From Pseudomonas farris (lineage in GTDB: Bacteria > Pseudomonadota > Gammaproteobacteria > Pseudomonadales > Pseudomonadaceae), in assembly GCF_019145235.1 (NCBI RefSeq), contig NZ_JAHSTV010000012.1, positions 153,810-217,809 on the forward strand: a stretch of DNA of 64,000 nucleotides, in the 5' to 3' direction. Positions within the stretch are counted from its first letter, which is position 1. Each line of letters begins with the position of its first letter. A program made the position numbers and the translations under genes. The notes below the pieces were generated by a model. The model made no database searches, had not been told where the DNA came from, and saw nothing but the letters and a program-made list of their open reading frames with translations. Positions 24,415-32,772 of this stretch are shown piece by piece.

Positions 24415-27249
24415 TTGGACAAGATCCTGATTCGTGGGGCCCGAACCCACAACCTGAAGAACATCGACCTGACCCTGCCACGGGACAAACTGATCGTTAT
24501 CACCGGCCTGTCCGGATCCGGCAAGTCGTCCCTGGCCTTTGACACGCTGTACGCCGAAGGCCAGCGCCGTTATGTCGAATCGCTGTCGGCCTACGCCCGG
24601 CAGTTCCTGTCGATGATGGAAAAACCTGACGTCGACACCATCGAAGGTCTGTCGCCAGCGATCTCCATCGAACAGAAGTCGACCTCGCACAACCCCCGCT
24701 CGACGGTTGGCACCATTACCGAAATCTACGACTACCTGCGCCTGCTCTACGCTCGCGTCGGTATTCCGCGCTGCCCGGACCACGACATTCCGCTGGAAGC
24801 CCAGACCGTCAGCCAGATGGTCGACCTGGTGCTGGCACAACCGGAGGGCAGCAAACTGATGCTGCTGGCGCCGGTGATTCGCGAGCGCAAAGGAGAACAT
24901 CTTTCGGTCTTCGAAGAGCTGCGCGCCCAGGGTTTTGTACGGGCCCGGGTCAACGGCAGGCTCTGCGAGCTGGACGAGTTGCCAAAGCTGGATAAACAGA
25001 AGAAGCACTCGATCGATGTCGTGGTCGACCGCTTCAAGGTCCGCGCCGATCTGCAACAGCGTTTGGCTGAGTCGTTCGAGACTGCGTTGAAACTGGCGGA
25101 CGGCATTGCACTGGTCGCACCAATGGATGACGAGCCTGGCGAAGAAATCATCTTCTCCGCGCGCTTCGCCTGTCCGATCTGCGGTCATGCCATCAGCGAG
25201 CTGGAACCCAAGCTGTTTTCCTTCAACAACCCGGCTGGCGCTTGCCCGACGTGCGATGGCTTGGGTGTTAAGCAGTTTTTCGATATCAAGCGATTGGTGA
25301 ATGGCGAACTGACGCTGGCGGAAGGCGCTATTCGCGGCTGGGACAGGCGCAACGTCTATTACTTCCAGATGCTCGGGTCGCTGGCCTCGCACTACAAGTT
25401 CAGCCTTGAAGTGCCGTTCAACGACCTGCCGGCCGATCAGCAGAAGTTCATCCTGCATGGCAGTGGTTCGCAGAACGTCGACTTCAAATACTTGAACGAC
25501 CGTGGCGACATCGTCAAACGTTCGCACCCGTTCGAAGGCATCGTGCCGAACCTGGAACGCCGCTACCGCGAAACCGAATCGGCTTCGGTCCGTGAAGAGC
25601 TGGCCAAATTCCTCAGCACCCAGCCCTGCCCGGATTGCCGCGGCACCCGTCTGCGTCGCGAGGCGCGGCACGTGTGGGTTGGCGAGAAGACCTTGCCGGC
25701 GGTGACCAATCTGCCGATCGGCGACGCCTGTGAATATTTCGGCGTGCTGAAACTGACCGGTCGCCGTGGCGAGATCGCCGACAAGATTCTCAAGGAAATC
25801 CGCGAGCGGCTGCAGTTCCTGGTCAACGTCGGCCTGGACTATCTGTCACTGGATCGCAGTGCCGACACGCTGTCCGGCGGCGAAGCCCAGCGGATTCGCC
25901 TGGCCAGCCAGATTGGCGCCGGCCTGGTGGGGGTTCTGTACATTCTCGATGAGCCATCGATCGGTCTGCATCAACGGGACAACGACCGGTTGCTGGGTAC
26001 CCTCAAGCACCTGCGGGACATCGGCAACACGGTAATTGTGGTCGAGCACGACGAAGACGCGATTCGTCTGGCCGATTATGTGGTGGATATCGGCCCGGGC
26101 GCAGGTGTGCACGGTGGACATATCGTCGCCGAAGGTACCCCGGCCGAGGTTATGGCTCACCCTGATTCGCTGACCGGCAAGTACCTTTCGGGTCGGGTAA
26201 AGATCGCAGTTCCAGCCAAACGCACGCCGCGCAACAAGAAGCTGTCGTTGGCCCTCAAAGGCGCTCGCGGCAACAATTTGCGCAACGTTGACCTGGAGAT
26301 TCCAATCGGTCTGTTGACCTGCGTGACCGGTGTATCCGGTTCGGGCAAATCGACACTGATCAACAACACACTGTTTCCTTTGAGCGCTACCGCACTCAAT
26401 GGAGCAACGACCCTGGAAGCGGCTGCTCACGAGAGCATCAAAGGTCTGGAACATCTGGATAAGGTCGTCGACATTGACCAGAGCCCGATCGGTCGCACGC
26501 CGCGCTCCAACCCGGCGACCTACACCGGGCTGTTCACGCCGATACGCGAACTGTTCGCCGGTGTGCCGGAATCCCGCTCCCGCGGTTATGGGCCGGGGCG
26601 TTTCTCCTTCAACGTGAAGGGCGGACGCTGCGAAGCCTGTCAGGGCGATGGCCTGATCAAGGTGGAAATGCACTTCCTGCCGGACATTTATGTCCCTTGC
26701 GACGTCTGCAAGAGCAAGCGCTACAACCGCGAGACGCTGGAGATCAAGTACAAGGGCAAGAGCATCCACGAAACCCTCGAGATGACCATCGAGGAAGCCC
26801 GGGTGTTCTTCGACGCGGTTCCAGCCTTGGCGCGCAAGCTTCAGACGCTGATGGACGTAGGCCTTTCCTACATCAAGCTGGGGCAATCGGCGACGACGCT
26901 GTCCGGCGGTGAAGCCCAGCGGGTGAAACTGTCTCGCGAGCTGTCCAAGCGCGATACCGGCAAGACCCTGTACATCCTCGATGAGCCGACCACCGGCCTG
27001 CACTTTGCGGATATCCAACAGCTGCTCGACGTGTTGCATCGTCTGCGCGACCACGGCAATACCGTGGTGGTGATCGAGCACAACCTGGATGTGATCAAGA
27101 CCGCCGACTGGTTGGTGGACCTGGGGCCGGAAGGTGGTTCCAAAGGCGGCCAGATCATTGCCGTCGGTACGCCTGAGGAAGTGTCGGAGATGAAGCAGTC
27201 TCATACTGGCTTCTATCTCAAACCATTGCTGGCTCGCGACAGAGCCTGA
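24415..27249 (+). CDS. uvrA: Excinuclease ABC subunit A
   Basis: 944 residues, the damage-sensing ATPase of nucleotide excision repair, acting with UvrB on lesions. Two ABC modules are visible: Walker A GLSGSGKSS at 31-39 and GVSGSGKST near 640, with two LSGGEAQR signature motifs. The zinc-binding sets are CPIC...CPTC near 250-280 and CEAC...CDVC near 740-765. The start is TTG at 24415 with GCGAGG just upstream, giving MDKILIRGARTHNL; the open frame to 24343 lacks family residues. I see no clear LexA box (CTGT-N8-ACAG) in the 191 bases between it and the divergent MFS gene, although uvrA is SOS-controlled in E. coli. TATACT at 24375-24380 may be its -10 element. Confidence 0.97.
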   Translation: MDKILIRGARTHNLKNIDLTLPRDKLIVITGLSGSGKSSLAFDTLYAEGQRRYVESLSAYARQFLSMMEKPDVDTIEGLSPAISIEQKSTSHNPRSTVGTITEIYDYLRLLYARVGIPRCPDHDIPLEAQTVSQMVDLVLAQPEGSKLMLLAPVIRERKGEHLSVFEELRAQGFVRARVNGRLCELDELPKLDKQKKHSIDVVVDRFKVRADLQQRLAESFETALKLADGIALVAPMDDEPGEEIIFSARFACPICGHAISELEPKLFSFNNPAGACPTCDGLGVKQFFDIKRLVNGELTLAEGAIRGWDRRNVYYFQMLGSLASHYKFSLEVPFNDLPADQQKFILHGSGSQNVDFKYLNDRGDIVKRSHPFEGIVPNLERRYRETESASVREELAKFLSTQPCPDCRGTRLRREARHVWVGEKTLPAVTNLPIGDACEYFGVLKLTGRRGEIADKILKEIRERLQFLVNVGLDYLSLDRSADTLSGGEAQRIRLASQIGAGLVGVLYILDEPSIGLHQRDNDRLLGTLKHLRDIGNTVIVVEHDEDAIRLADYVVDIGPGAGVHGGHIVAEGTPAEVMAHPDSLTGKYLSGRVKIAVPAKRTPRNKKLSLALKGARGNNLRNVDLEIPIGLLTCVTGVSGSGKSTLINNTLFPLSATALNGATTLEAAAHESIKGLEHLDKVVDIDQSPIGRTPRSNPATYTGLFTPIRELFAGVPESRSRGYGPGRFSFNVKGGRCEACQGDGLIKVEMHFLPDIYVPCDVCKSKRYNRETLEIKYKGKSIHETLEMTIEEARVFFDAVPALARKLQTLMDVGLSYIKLGQSATTLSGGEAQRVKLSRELSKRDTGKTLYILDEPTTGLHFADIQQLLDVLHRLRDHGNTVVVIEHNLDVIKTADWLVDLGPEGGSKGGQIIAVGTPEEVSEMKQSHTGFYLKPLLARDRA

Positions 27250-27261
27250 ATCAGGGCCACG

Positions 27262-27301
27262 AAAAAGCCCCTGTCACTTCATCGGTGACAGGGGCTTTTT
27301 C
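27262..27301. terminator. Bidirectional terminator between uvrA and ferritin gene
   Basis: The perfect 11-base stem GCCCCTGTCAC (27267-27277) pairs with GTGACAGGGGC (27285-27295), with a 7-base loop. It is flanked by five A on the left and six T on the right, so it serves both convergent genes. Confidence 0.95.
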
Positions 27302-27320
27302 GTACGCGCCTACAACAGCA

Positions 27321-27785
27321 TCAGAACTGCGATTGCAGGTAATTTTCCAGACCAATCAGCTTGATCAGACCCAGCTGCTTCTCGAGCCAGTAGGTGTGAT
27401 CTTCTTCGGTATCGGCCAGCTGAATACGCAGGATCTCGCGGCTGACGTAATCCTTGTGCAGTTCGCAAAGCTCGATGCCTTTGCAGAGAGCTGCACGAAC
27501 TTTGTATTCCAGACGCAGGTCAGCGGCGAGCATGTCAGGCACGGTGGTGCCGACATCCAGATCGTCCGGACGCATACGCGGGGTGCCTTCGAGCATGAGG
27601 ATCCGACGCATCAGGGCGTCAGCGTGTTGCGCCTCTTCTTCCATCTCGTGGTTGATACGTTCGTAGAGCTCGGTGAAACCCCAGTCCTCGTACATCCGCG
27701 AATGGATGAAATATTGATCACGGGCTGCCAGTTCGCCTGTCAGCAACGTGTTGAGGTAATCGATTACGTCTGGGTGACCTTGCAT
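27321..27785 (-). CDS. ftnA: Ferritin of the bacterioferritin family, FtnA-type (no haem-ligand Met)
   Basis: 154 residues from the ATG at 27785 (MQGHPDVIDYLNTLL); a GGGAG box lies about 10 bases upstream. The ferroxidase ligands Glu18, Glu51, His54, Glu93, Glu127 and His130 are present. Position 52, the axial haem ligand Met in true bacterioferritins, is Ala (EEAQHADA), so the protein should not bind haem between subunits. P. aeruginosa PA4235, in the same place beside katA, was renamed from bfrA to FtnA for this reason. It forms 24-mer iron-storage shells in the cytoplasm. Neighbouring katA suggests a joint role in limiting iron- and peroxide-driven damage. Confidence 0.9.
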   Translation of the reverse strand: MQGHPDVIDYLNTLLTGELAARDQYFIHSRMYEDWGFTELYERINHEMEEEAQHADALMRRILMLEGTPRMRPDDLDVGTTVPDMLAADLRLEYKVRAALCKGIELCELHKDYVSREILRIQLADTEEDHTYWLEKQLGLIKLIGLENYLQSQF

Positions 27786-27898
27786 CGCCCTACATCTCCC
27801 TGCTTTAAAGTCTGTAGTTTGAACCAACCTGACCGGAAGGTCACTCACCCGACGCTATAAAAGCGAAGATATTCTTAGAAAAGCAGCTTAAATAACGC

Positions 27899-27923
27899 AA
27901 AAACCGCCCAAATGAGGGCGGTT
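27899..27923 (-). terminator. Intrinsic terminator after katA
   Basis: The stem AACCGCCC (27902-27909) pairs with GGGCGGTT (27916-27923), with a 6-base loop. On the minus strand it is followed by a run of T. It separates katA from ftnA, so the two are not one simple transcript. Confidence 0.88.
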
Positions 27924-27940
27924 CTGCTTATCGTTTAGAC

Positions 27941-29389
27941 TTAGTTAAGCTGTACGTTGAGTGCCTTTGCGATTGCTTCTCCATACGCCGGGTCGGCCTT
28001 GAAGAAATGCTGCAATTGGCGATCAACCACATCGCTGGAAACTCCTGCCATTGCGCCGGCAATGTTGTTGATCAGCAGGTTTTTCTGCTCCTCGCTCATC
28101 AAACGGAACAACGCACCGGCGTGGCTGTAGTAGTCGGTGTCTTCGCGATGATCGTAACGATCAGCCGCGCCGCTCAAGGCCAAAGCAGGTTCCGCGTAGC
28201 GCGGTGCCTGTTTCGGTGATTCTACGTAACTGTTCGGCTCATAGTTCGGCGCTGCGCCGCCATTGGCGCCAAACGCCATGGAGCCGTCGCGCTGGTAAGT
28301 GTTGACCGGGCTGCGAGGCGCGTTCACCGGCAGTTGCTGGTGATTGGTCCCCACACGGTACCGGTGGGCATCAGCGTAAGCGAATACACGACCTTGGAGC
28401 ATGCGGTCAGGCGACAGACCGACACCCGGGACCATATTGCTCGGACCGAACGCCGCCTGCTCGACTTCAGCGAAGTAGTTCAGCGGATTGCGGTTGAGTT
28501 CAAGCTCACCCACCTCGATCAATGGGAACTCTTTCTGCGACCAGGTTTTGGTCACGTCAAACGGGTTCTCGTAATGAGCCTCGGCTTGGGCCTCGGTCAT
28601 GATTTGGATATTGACACTCCATTTCGGGAAATCACCGCGCTCAATGGCGCCGAACAGGTCACGTTGCGCGTAGTCCGGATCGGTACCCGCCAGGCGCGCT
28701 GCTTCTGCCGGAGCGAGGTTCTTGATCCCTTGCTTGGTTTTGTAGTGCCACTTCACCCAGTGACGCTCGCCATTGGCGTTAATCAGGCTGTAGGTGTGGC
28801 TACCAAAGCCGTGCATGTGGCGATAGCCGTCAGGGATGCCACGGTCCGAGAACAGAATGGTGACCTGGTGCAACGCCTCAGGCGAATGCGACCAGAAATC
28901 CCACATCATCTGCGCGCTTTTCAGGTTGCTTTGCGGCAGGCGCTTCTGGGTATGAATAAAGTCAGGGAATTTCAGCGGATCACGGATGAAGAACACCGGC
29001 GTGTTGTTACCGACGATGTCCCAGTTGCCTTCCTCTGTGTAGAACTTCAGGGCAAAACCGCGTGGATCACGCTCGGTGTCGGCCGAACCGCGTTCGCCGC
29101 CCACAGTAGAGAACCGCAGGAAGGTCGGGGTTTGTTTGCCGACGGACTCAAACAGCTTGGCACTGGTGTACTGAGTGATGTCGCGAGTCACGGTGAACGT
29201 ACCGTAGGCACCCGAACCTTTGGCGTGCACACGACGCTCAGGGATGTTTTCACGGTTGAAATGAGCAAGCTTCTCGATCAGGTGAAAATCGTCGAGCAGC
29301 AAAGGGCCACGAGGGCCGGCGGAGCGGGAATTCTGGTTGTCGGCGACAGGAGCGCCACTGGCGGTCGTAAGCGTGCTGTTCTGGCTCAT
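27941..29389 (-). CDS. katA: Monofunctional haem catalase
   Basis: 482 residues, a small-subunit catalase breaking down hydrogen peroxide. His55 (RRVHAKGSGAYG) and Asn128 (VGNNTPVFFIRD) are the distal haem-pocket residues, and the haem-ligand Tyr lies near 338 in RVFAYADAHRYR. No signal peptide is seen; it is cytoplasmic. The ATG follows AGAGGAT. The 240-base upstream region is AT-rich, with an OxyR-like half-site. It stands between the ribosomal operon end and the ferritin gene, as in P. aeruginosa (PA4236). Confidence 0.95.
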   Translation of the reverse strand: MSQNSTLTTASGAPVADNQNSRSAGPRGPLLLDDFHLIEKLAHFNRENIPERRVHAKGSGAYGTFTVTRDITQYTSAKLFESVGKQTPTFLRFSTVGGERGSADTERDPRGFALKFYTEEGNWDIVGNNTPVFFIRDPLKFPDFIHTQKRLPQSNLKSAQMMWDFWSHSPEALHQVTILFSDRGIPDGYRHMHGFGSHTYSLINANGERHWVKWHYKTKQGIKNLAPAEAARLAGTDPDYAQRDLFGAIERGDFPKWSVNIQIMTEAQAEAHYENPFDVTKTWSQKEFPLIEVGELELNRNPLNYFAEVEQAAFGPSNMVPGVGLSPDRMLQGRVFAYADAHRYRVGTNHQQLPVNAPRSPVNTYQRDGSMAFGANGGAAPNYEPNSYVESPKQAPRYAEPALALSGAADRYDHREDTDYYSHAGALFRLMSEEQKNLLINNIAGAMAGVSSDVVDRQLQHFFKADPAYGEAIAKALNVQLN

Positions 29390-29469
29390 GCGATCTCATC
29401 CTCTGTCAGTTTTGGAACTGCCGGCTAATCGGCGTGGGAGGGAGTATTGACCATCAATCATGACACCTA

Positions 29470-29509
29470 CAAATTCATTAATTTGCAGACATCAATAGAA
29501 AAATACTAC
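29470..29509 (-). promoter_or_regulatory. katA upstream control region with an OxyR-like half-site and an AT palindrome
   Basis: ATAG-N7-CTAC at 29495-29509 matches an OxyR half motif (ATAG-N7-CTAT) with one change. Beside it CAAATT-CATT-AATTTG (29470-29485) is a perfect 6-base-arm inverted repeat. No full four-part OxyR site is visible. The region lies 80-120 bases upstream of katA. Confidence 0.35.
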
Positions 29510-29584
29510 CAACAATCCCCCCTCATATACTGAAGGCATGAACCGCAAGGAAGCTTGTACAAACAGTGCATTTCTTACACGCAC

Positions 29585-29609
29585 AAAAAACCGGGCACTA
29601 GGCCCGGTT
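29585..29609 (-). terminator. Terminator at the end of the alpha operon (after rplQ)
   Basis: The stem AACCGGGC (29589-29596) pairs with GCCCGGTT (29602-29609), with a 5-base loop. The A run at 29585-29590 gives the U tract on the minus strand. It lies 20 bases after the rplQ stop. Confidence 0.92.
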
Positions 29610-29629
29610 CTTTGTTTCAGACTGACGTC

Positions 29630-30016
29630 TTACTCAGCGGATACAGCTTCACCGCCGACAGGACGATCAACCAACTCGACGTACGCCATAGGCGCGTTGT
29701 CGCCAGTGCGGAAGCCGCACTTGAGGATGCGCAGGTAGCCACCCTCACGGGTAGCGTAACGCTTGCCCAGGTCGTTGAAGAGCTTACCAACGATAGCTTT
29801 CGAACGAGTACGGTCGAAAGCCAGACGGCGGTTAGCCAGGCTGTCTGTCTTGGCCAAAGTGATCAGCGGCTCAGCAACGCGGCGCAGTTCTTTGGCTTTT
29901 GGCAGTGTAGTTTTGATCAGCTCGTGCTCGAACAGCGACACCGCCATGTTTTGAAACATGGCCTTGCGGTGCGAGCTGGTGCGGCTCAGGTGACGACCAC
30001 TTTTACGATGACGCAT
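29630..30016 (-). CDS. rplQ: 50S ribosomal protein L17
   Basis: 128 residues, starting MRHRKSGRHLSRTSSHRKAM, the near-invariant L17 N-terminus. L17 lies near the exit of the peptide tunnel on the large subunit. It is the last gene of the alpha operon, 42 bases after rpoA and followed by a strong terminator. Length is as in E. coli (127). The acidic C-terminal tail after YVELVDRP is short and variable, as usual in the genus. Confidence 0.98.
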   Translation of the reverse strand: MRHRKSGRHLSRTSSHRKAMFQNMAVSLFEHELIKTTLPKAKELRRVAEPLITLAKTDSLANRRLAFDRTRSKAIVGKLFNDLGKRYATREGGYLRILKCGFRTGDNAPMAYVELVDRPVGGEAVSAE

Positions 30017-30058
30017 GGTTCATTCCTTACCAAACACAACGTTCGGTGATTACGACGA

Positions 30059-31060
30059 TCAGGCAGTCGCCTTGTCGTCCTTCTTAAGACTTGCAGGCGG
30101 CCAGTTGTCGAGGCGCATGCCGAGGGACAGACCGCGGGAGGCCAGAACGTCCTTGATTTCAGTCAAGGATTTCTTGCCAAGGTTCGGAGTCTTCAACAGC
30201 TCTACTTCGGTACGCTGAATCAGGTCACCGATGTAGTAGATGTTTTCCGCCTTAAGGCAGTTAGCCGAACGTACAGTCAGTTCCAGATCGTCAACCGGGC
30301 GAAGCAGGATCGGATCGATCTCGTCTTCCTGCTCGACAACCACTGGCTCACTGTCACCTTTGAGATCGACGAACGCAGCCAACTGCTGTTGCAGAATGGT
30401 TGCAGCACGGCGGATAGCCTCTTCAGGATCCAGGGTACCGTTGGTTTCCAGATCAATAACCAGCTTGTCCAGGTTAGTACGCTGTTCGACACGGGCGTTT
30501 TCCACCACGTATGCGATACGGCGAACCGGGCTGAACGAAGAGTCAAGCTGCAAGCGACCGATGCTGCGGCTTTCGTCTTCATCGCTCTGACGCGAGTCTG
30601 CCGGTTCATAACCACGACCACGAGCTACGGTGAGCTTCATGTTCAGGGCGCCGTTAGACGCCAGGTTAGCGATTACGTGATCGGGGTTAACGATCTCGAC
30701 ATCATGATCCAGCTGAATATCGGCAGCGGTAACCACCCCCGAACCCTTCTTCGACAAGGTCAGCGTAACTTCGTCTCGACCGTGCAGCTTGATAGCCAGA
30801 CCTTTAAGGTTCAACAGGATTTCAATTACGTCTTCCTGTACACCTTCGATGGCGCTGTACTCGTGGAGCACACCGTCAATCTCGGCCTCGACTACTGCAC
30901 AGCCGGGCATTGAGGACAACAGGATGCGGCGCAGCGCGTTGCCCAGGGTGTGGCCGAAACCACGCTCGAGAGGCTCGAGAGTGATCTTGGCGCGGGTTGG
31001 ACTGACAACCTGCACATCAATATGGCGGGGTGTCAGGAACTCATTTACCGAAATCTGCAT
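30059..31060 (-). CDS. rpoA: RNA polymerase alpha subunit
   Basis: 333 residues. The N-terminal dimerisation domain (about 1-235, with LEPLERGFGHTLGNALRRILLSS near 33-55) assembles the enzyme. The C-terminal domain (about 249-333, LLRPVDDLELTVRSANCLKAENI then NLGKKSLTEIKDVL) binds UP elements and activators. It sits between rpsD (22 bases upstream) and rplQ, the alpha-operon order of gammaproteobacteria. Nothing in it departs from the family. Confidence 0.99.
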   Translation of the reverse strand: MQISVNEFLTPRHIDVQVVSPTRAKITLEPLERGFGHTLGNALRRILLSSMPGCAVVEAEIDGVLHEYSAIEGVQEDVIEILLNLKGLAIKLHGRDEVTLTLSKKGSGVVTAADIQLDHDVEIVNPDHVIANLASNGALNMKLTVARGRGYEPADSRQSDEDESRSIGRLQLDSSFSPVRRIAYVVENARVEQRTNLDKLVIDLETNGTLDPEEAIRRAATILQQQLAAFVDLKGDSEPVVVEQEDEIDPILLRPVDDLELTVRSANCLKAENIYYIGDLIQRTEVELLKTPNLGKKSLTEIKDVLASRGLSLGMRLDNWPPASLKKDDKATA

Positions 31061-31082
31061 GGATGCACCTATTTTCTAGCCC

Positions 31083-31703
31083 TTACTTGGAGTAGAGCTC
31101 GACAATCAGGCTTTCGTTGATGTCGGCGGACAGATCACTGCGAGCTGGAACGTTCTTGAAAACGCCCGACTTCTTCTCAGTGTCTACTTCTACCCATTCT
31201 ACGCGGCCACGTTGGGCACACAGATCGAGAGCTTGGACAATGCGAAGTTGGTTCTTTGCTTTCTCGCGAACTGCGACCACGTCACCAGCACGAACCTGGT
31301 AAGACGGAACGTTTACGGTCTGACCGTTAACGCTGATCGACTTGTGCGATACCAGCTGACGGGATTCGGCACGAGTAGAGCCAAAACCCATACGGTATAC
31401 AACGTTGTCCAGACGGCATTCGAGCAGTTGCAACAGGTTTTCGCCAGTTGCACCTTTCTTGCCAGCAGCTTCTTTGTAGTAGCCGCTGAATTGACGCTCG
31501 AGAACGCCGTAGATACGACGGACCTTCTGCTTTTCACGCAGTTGGGTGCCGTAATCGGACTGGCGACCGCGGCGTTGGCCGTGGATACCAGGTGCTGCTT
31601 CGATGTTGCACTTCGATTCGATCGCGCGCACGCCGCTCTTCAGAAAGAGATCGGTGCCTTCGCGACGAGCGAGTTTGCATTTTGGACCAATGTAACGAGC
31701 CAT
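31083..31703 (-). CDS. rpsD: 30S ribosomal protein S4
   Basis: 206 residues, same length as E. coli S4. It starts MARYIGPKCKLARREGTDLFL and has the S4 RNA-binding domain from about residue 95 (CRLDNVVYRMGFGSTRAESRQLVSHKSISVNG). S4 nucleates 30S assembly on 16S rRNA. In E. coli it also represses its own operon by binding the rpsM leader. The leader here is short, so whether that control exists in this organism cannot be judged by eye. Confidence 0.98.
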   Translation of the reverse strand: MARYIGPKCKLARREGTDLFLKSGVRAIESKCNIEAAPGIHGQRRGRQSDYGTQLREKQKVRRIYGVLERQFSGYYKEAAGKKGATGENLLQLLECRLDNVVYRMGFGSTRAESRQLVSHKSISVNGQTVNVPSYQVRAGDVVAVREKAKNQLRIVQALDLCAQRGRVEWVEVDTEKKSGVFKNVPARSDLSADINESLIVELYSK

Positions 31704-31721
31704 TCTTTACAATCTCCTGGA

Positions 31722-32111
31722 TTACACGCGGCGCTTCTTCGGCGGACGGCACCCGTTGTGCGGGATTGGCGTCACGTCGGTGATGCTGGCGATCTTGTAG
31801 CCACAGCCGTTCAAAGCGCGGACTGCAGATTCACGACCTGGGCCTGGACCTTTGACGTTAACGTCGAGGTTTTTCAGGCCGTATTCCAGCGCAGCTTGAC
31901 CAGCACGTTCAGCAGCTACTTGAGCAGCAAACGGGGTGGACTTGCGGGAACCGCGGAAACCCGAACCACCGGAGGTAGCCCAGGAAAGAGCGTTGCCTTG
32001 ACGGTCGGTGATGGTCACGATTGTGTTGTTAAAAGAAGCATGGATGTGGGCGATGCCATCAACCACTGTCTTTTTAACTTTTTTACGAGGACGAGCAGCA
32101 GGTTTAGCCAT
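31722..32111 (-). CDS. rpsK: 30S ribosomal protein S11
   Basis: 129 residues. It begins MAKPAARPRKKVKKTVVDGI and contains HASFNNTIVTITDRQGNALSW and the C-terminal ITDVTPIPHNGCRPPKKRRV, both S11 hallmarks. It sits on the 30S platform next to the mRNA exit. It lies 30 bases after rpsM and 18 before rpsD. Confidence 0.98.
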   Translation of the reverse strand: MAKPAARPRKKVKKTVVDGIAHIHASFNNTIVTITDRQGNALSWATSGGSGFRGSRKSTPFAAQVAAERAGQAALEYGLKNLDVNVKGPGPGRESAVRALNGCGYKIASITDVTPIPHNGCRPPKKRRV

Positions 32112-32141
32112 GATTAATTTCCTGTCGATTCGCTGGGGCGA

Positions 32142-32498
32142 TTACTTGCGGATCGGCTTACGCGGACCTTTACGGGTACGCGCGTTAGTCTTGGTACGCT
32201 GACCGCGCACTGGAAGACCACGACGATGACGCAGACCGCGATAGCAACCGAGGTCCATCAAACGCTTGATTTTCATGTTGATTTCGCGACGCAGGTCACC
32301 TTCAGTGGTGAACTTCGCCACTTCGCCACGCAGCTGTTCAATCTGCTCGTCGCTCAGATCTTTGATCTTTGCGGCTGGGTTTACCCCAGTCACTGCACAA
32401 ATTTTCTGTGCAGTAGTGCGACCAACACCATAGATGTAGGTCAGCGAGATAACAGTATGCTTGTTATCTGGAATGTTAACGCCTGCAATACGGGCCAT
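32142..32498 (-). CDS. rpsM: 30S ribosomal protein S13
   Basis: 118 residues, starting MARIAGVNIPDNKHTVISLTY with the basic tail RGQRTKTNARTRKGPRKPIRK. S13 is in the head of the 30S subunit and contacts the P-site tRNA and the large subunit. It is the first gene of the alpha operon. A promoter with near-consensus elements lies 60-90 bases upstream, and a terminator hairpin isolates it from the spc operon. Confidence 0.98.
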   Translation of the reverse strand: MARIAGVNIPDNKHTVISLTYIYGVGRTTAQKICAVTGVNPAAKIKDLSDEQIEQLRGEVAKFTTEGDLRREINMKIKRLMDLGCYRGLRHRRGLPVRGQRTKTNARTRKGPRKPIRK

Positions 32499-32557
32499 TC
32501 AGTGGGACTCCAATTGACAGCTACCTACGCCCCGGAAGCCAAGAAATAGGGCGCGAG

Positions 32558-32586
32558 ATAATATCGCTGTAATAACAAATAATCAA
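32558..32586 (-). promoter_or_regulatory. Alpha-operon promoter (TTGATT-N17-TATTAT)
   Basis: On the minus strand, -35 TTGATT (32581-32586) and -10 TATTAT (32558-32563) are separated by exactly 17 bases. The -35 begins directly after the terminator stem that ends the spc operon, so one compact element ends one operon and starts the next. The expected transcript start is near 32551. Confidence 0.8.
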
Positions 32587-32610
32587 CCCGGCAGCGCACT
32601 AGCTGCCGGG
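32587..32610 (-). terminator. Terminator between rpmJ and rpsM
   Basis: The perfect 9-base stem CCCGGCAGC (32587-32595) pairs with GCTGCCGGG (32602-32610), with a 6-base loop. On the minus strand it is followed by a T-rich but interrupted run (TTGATTATTTGTT) that is also the -35 region of the next promoter. Confidence 0.82.
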
Positions 32611-32628
32611 CTTGAAGCACAATCACAC

Positions 32629-32745
32629 TCAGCCTTGGCGCTGTTTGTGACGCGGTTCCGCGCTGCAAATTACTCGAACAACACCTTCGCGGCGAATAAT
32701 CTTGCAGTTACGGCACAGCTTTTTCACCGATGCACGAACTTTCAT
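32629..32745 (-). CDS. rpmJ: 50S ribosomal protein L36, zinc-binding form
   Basis: 38 residues: [15 protein letters not shown] at the start and PRHKQRQG at the end. Cys11, Cys14, Cys27 and His33 form the zinc site of the C+ type L36, which is usually accompanied elsewhere by a zinc-free paralogue for zinc starvation. It follows secY by 27 bases and is the last gene before the spc/alpha joint. The gene is easily missed because of its size. Confidence 0.97.
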
Positions 32746-32772
32746 CACCAACTCCTCGAACCTTATGGGTAC

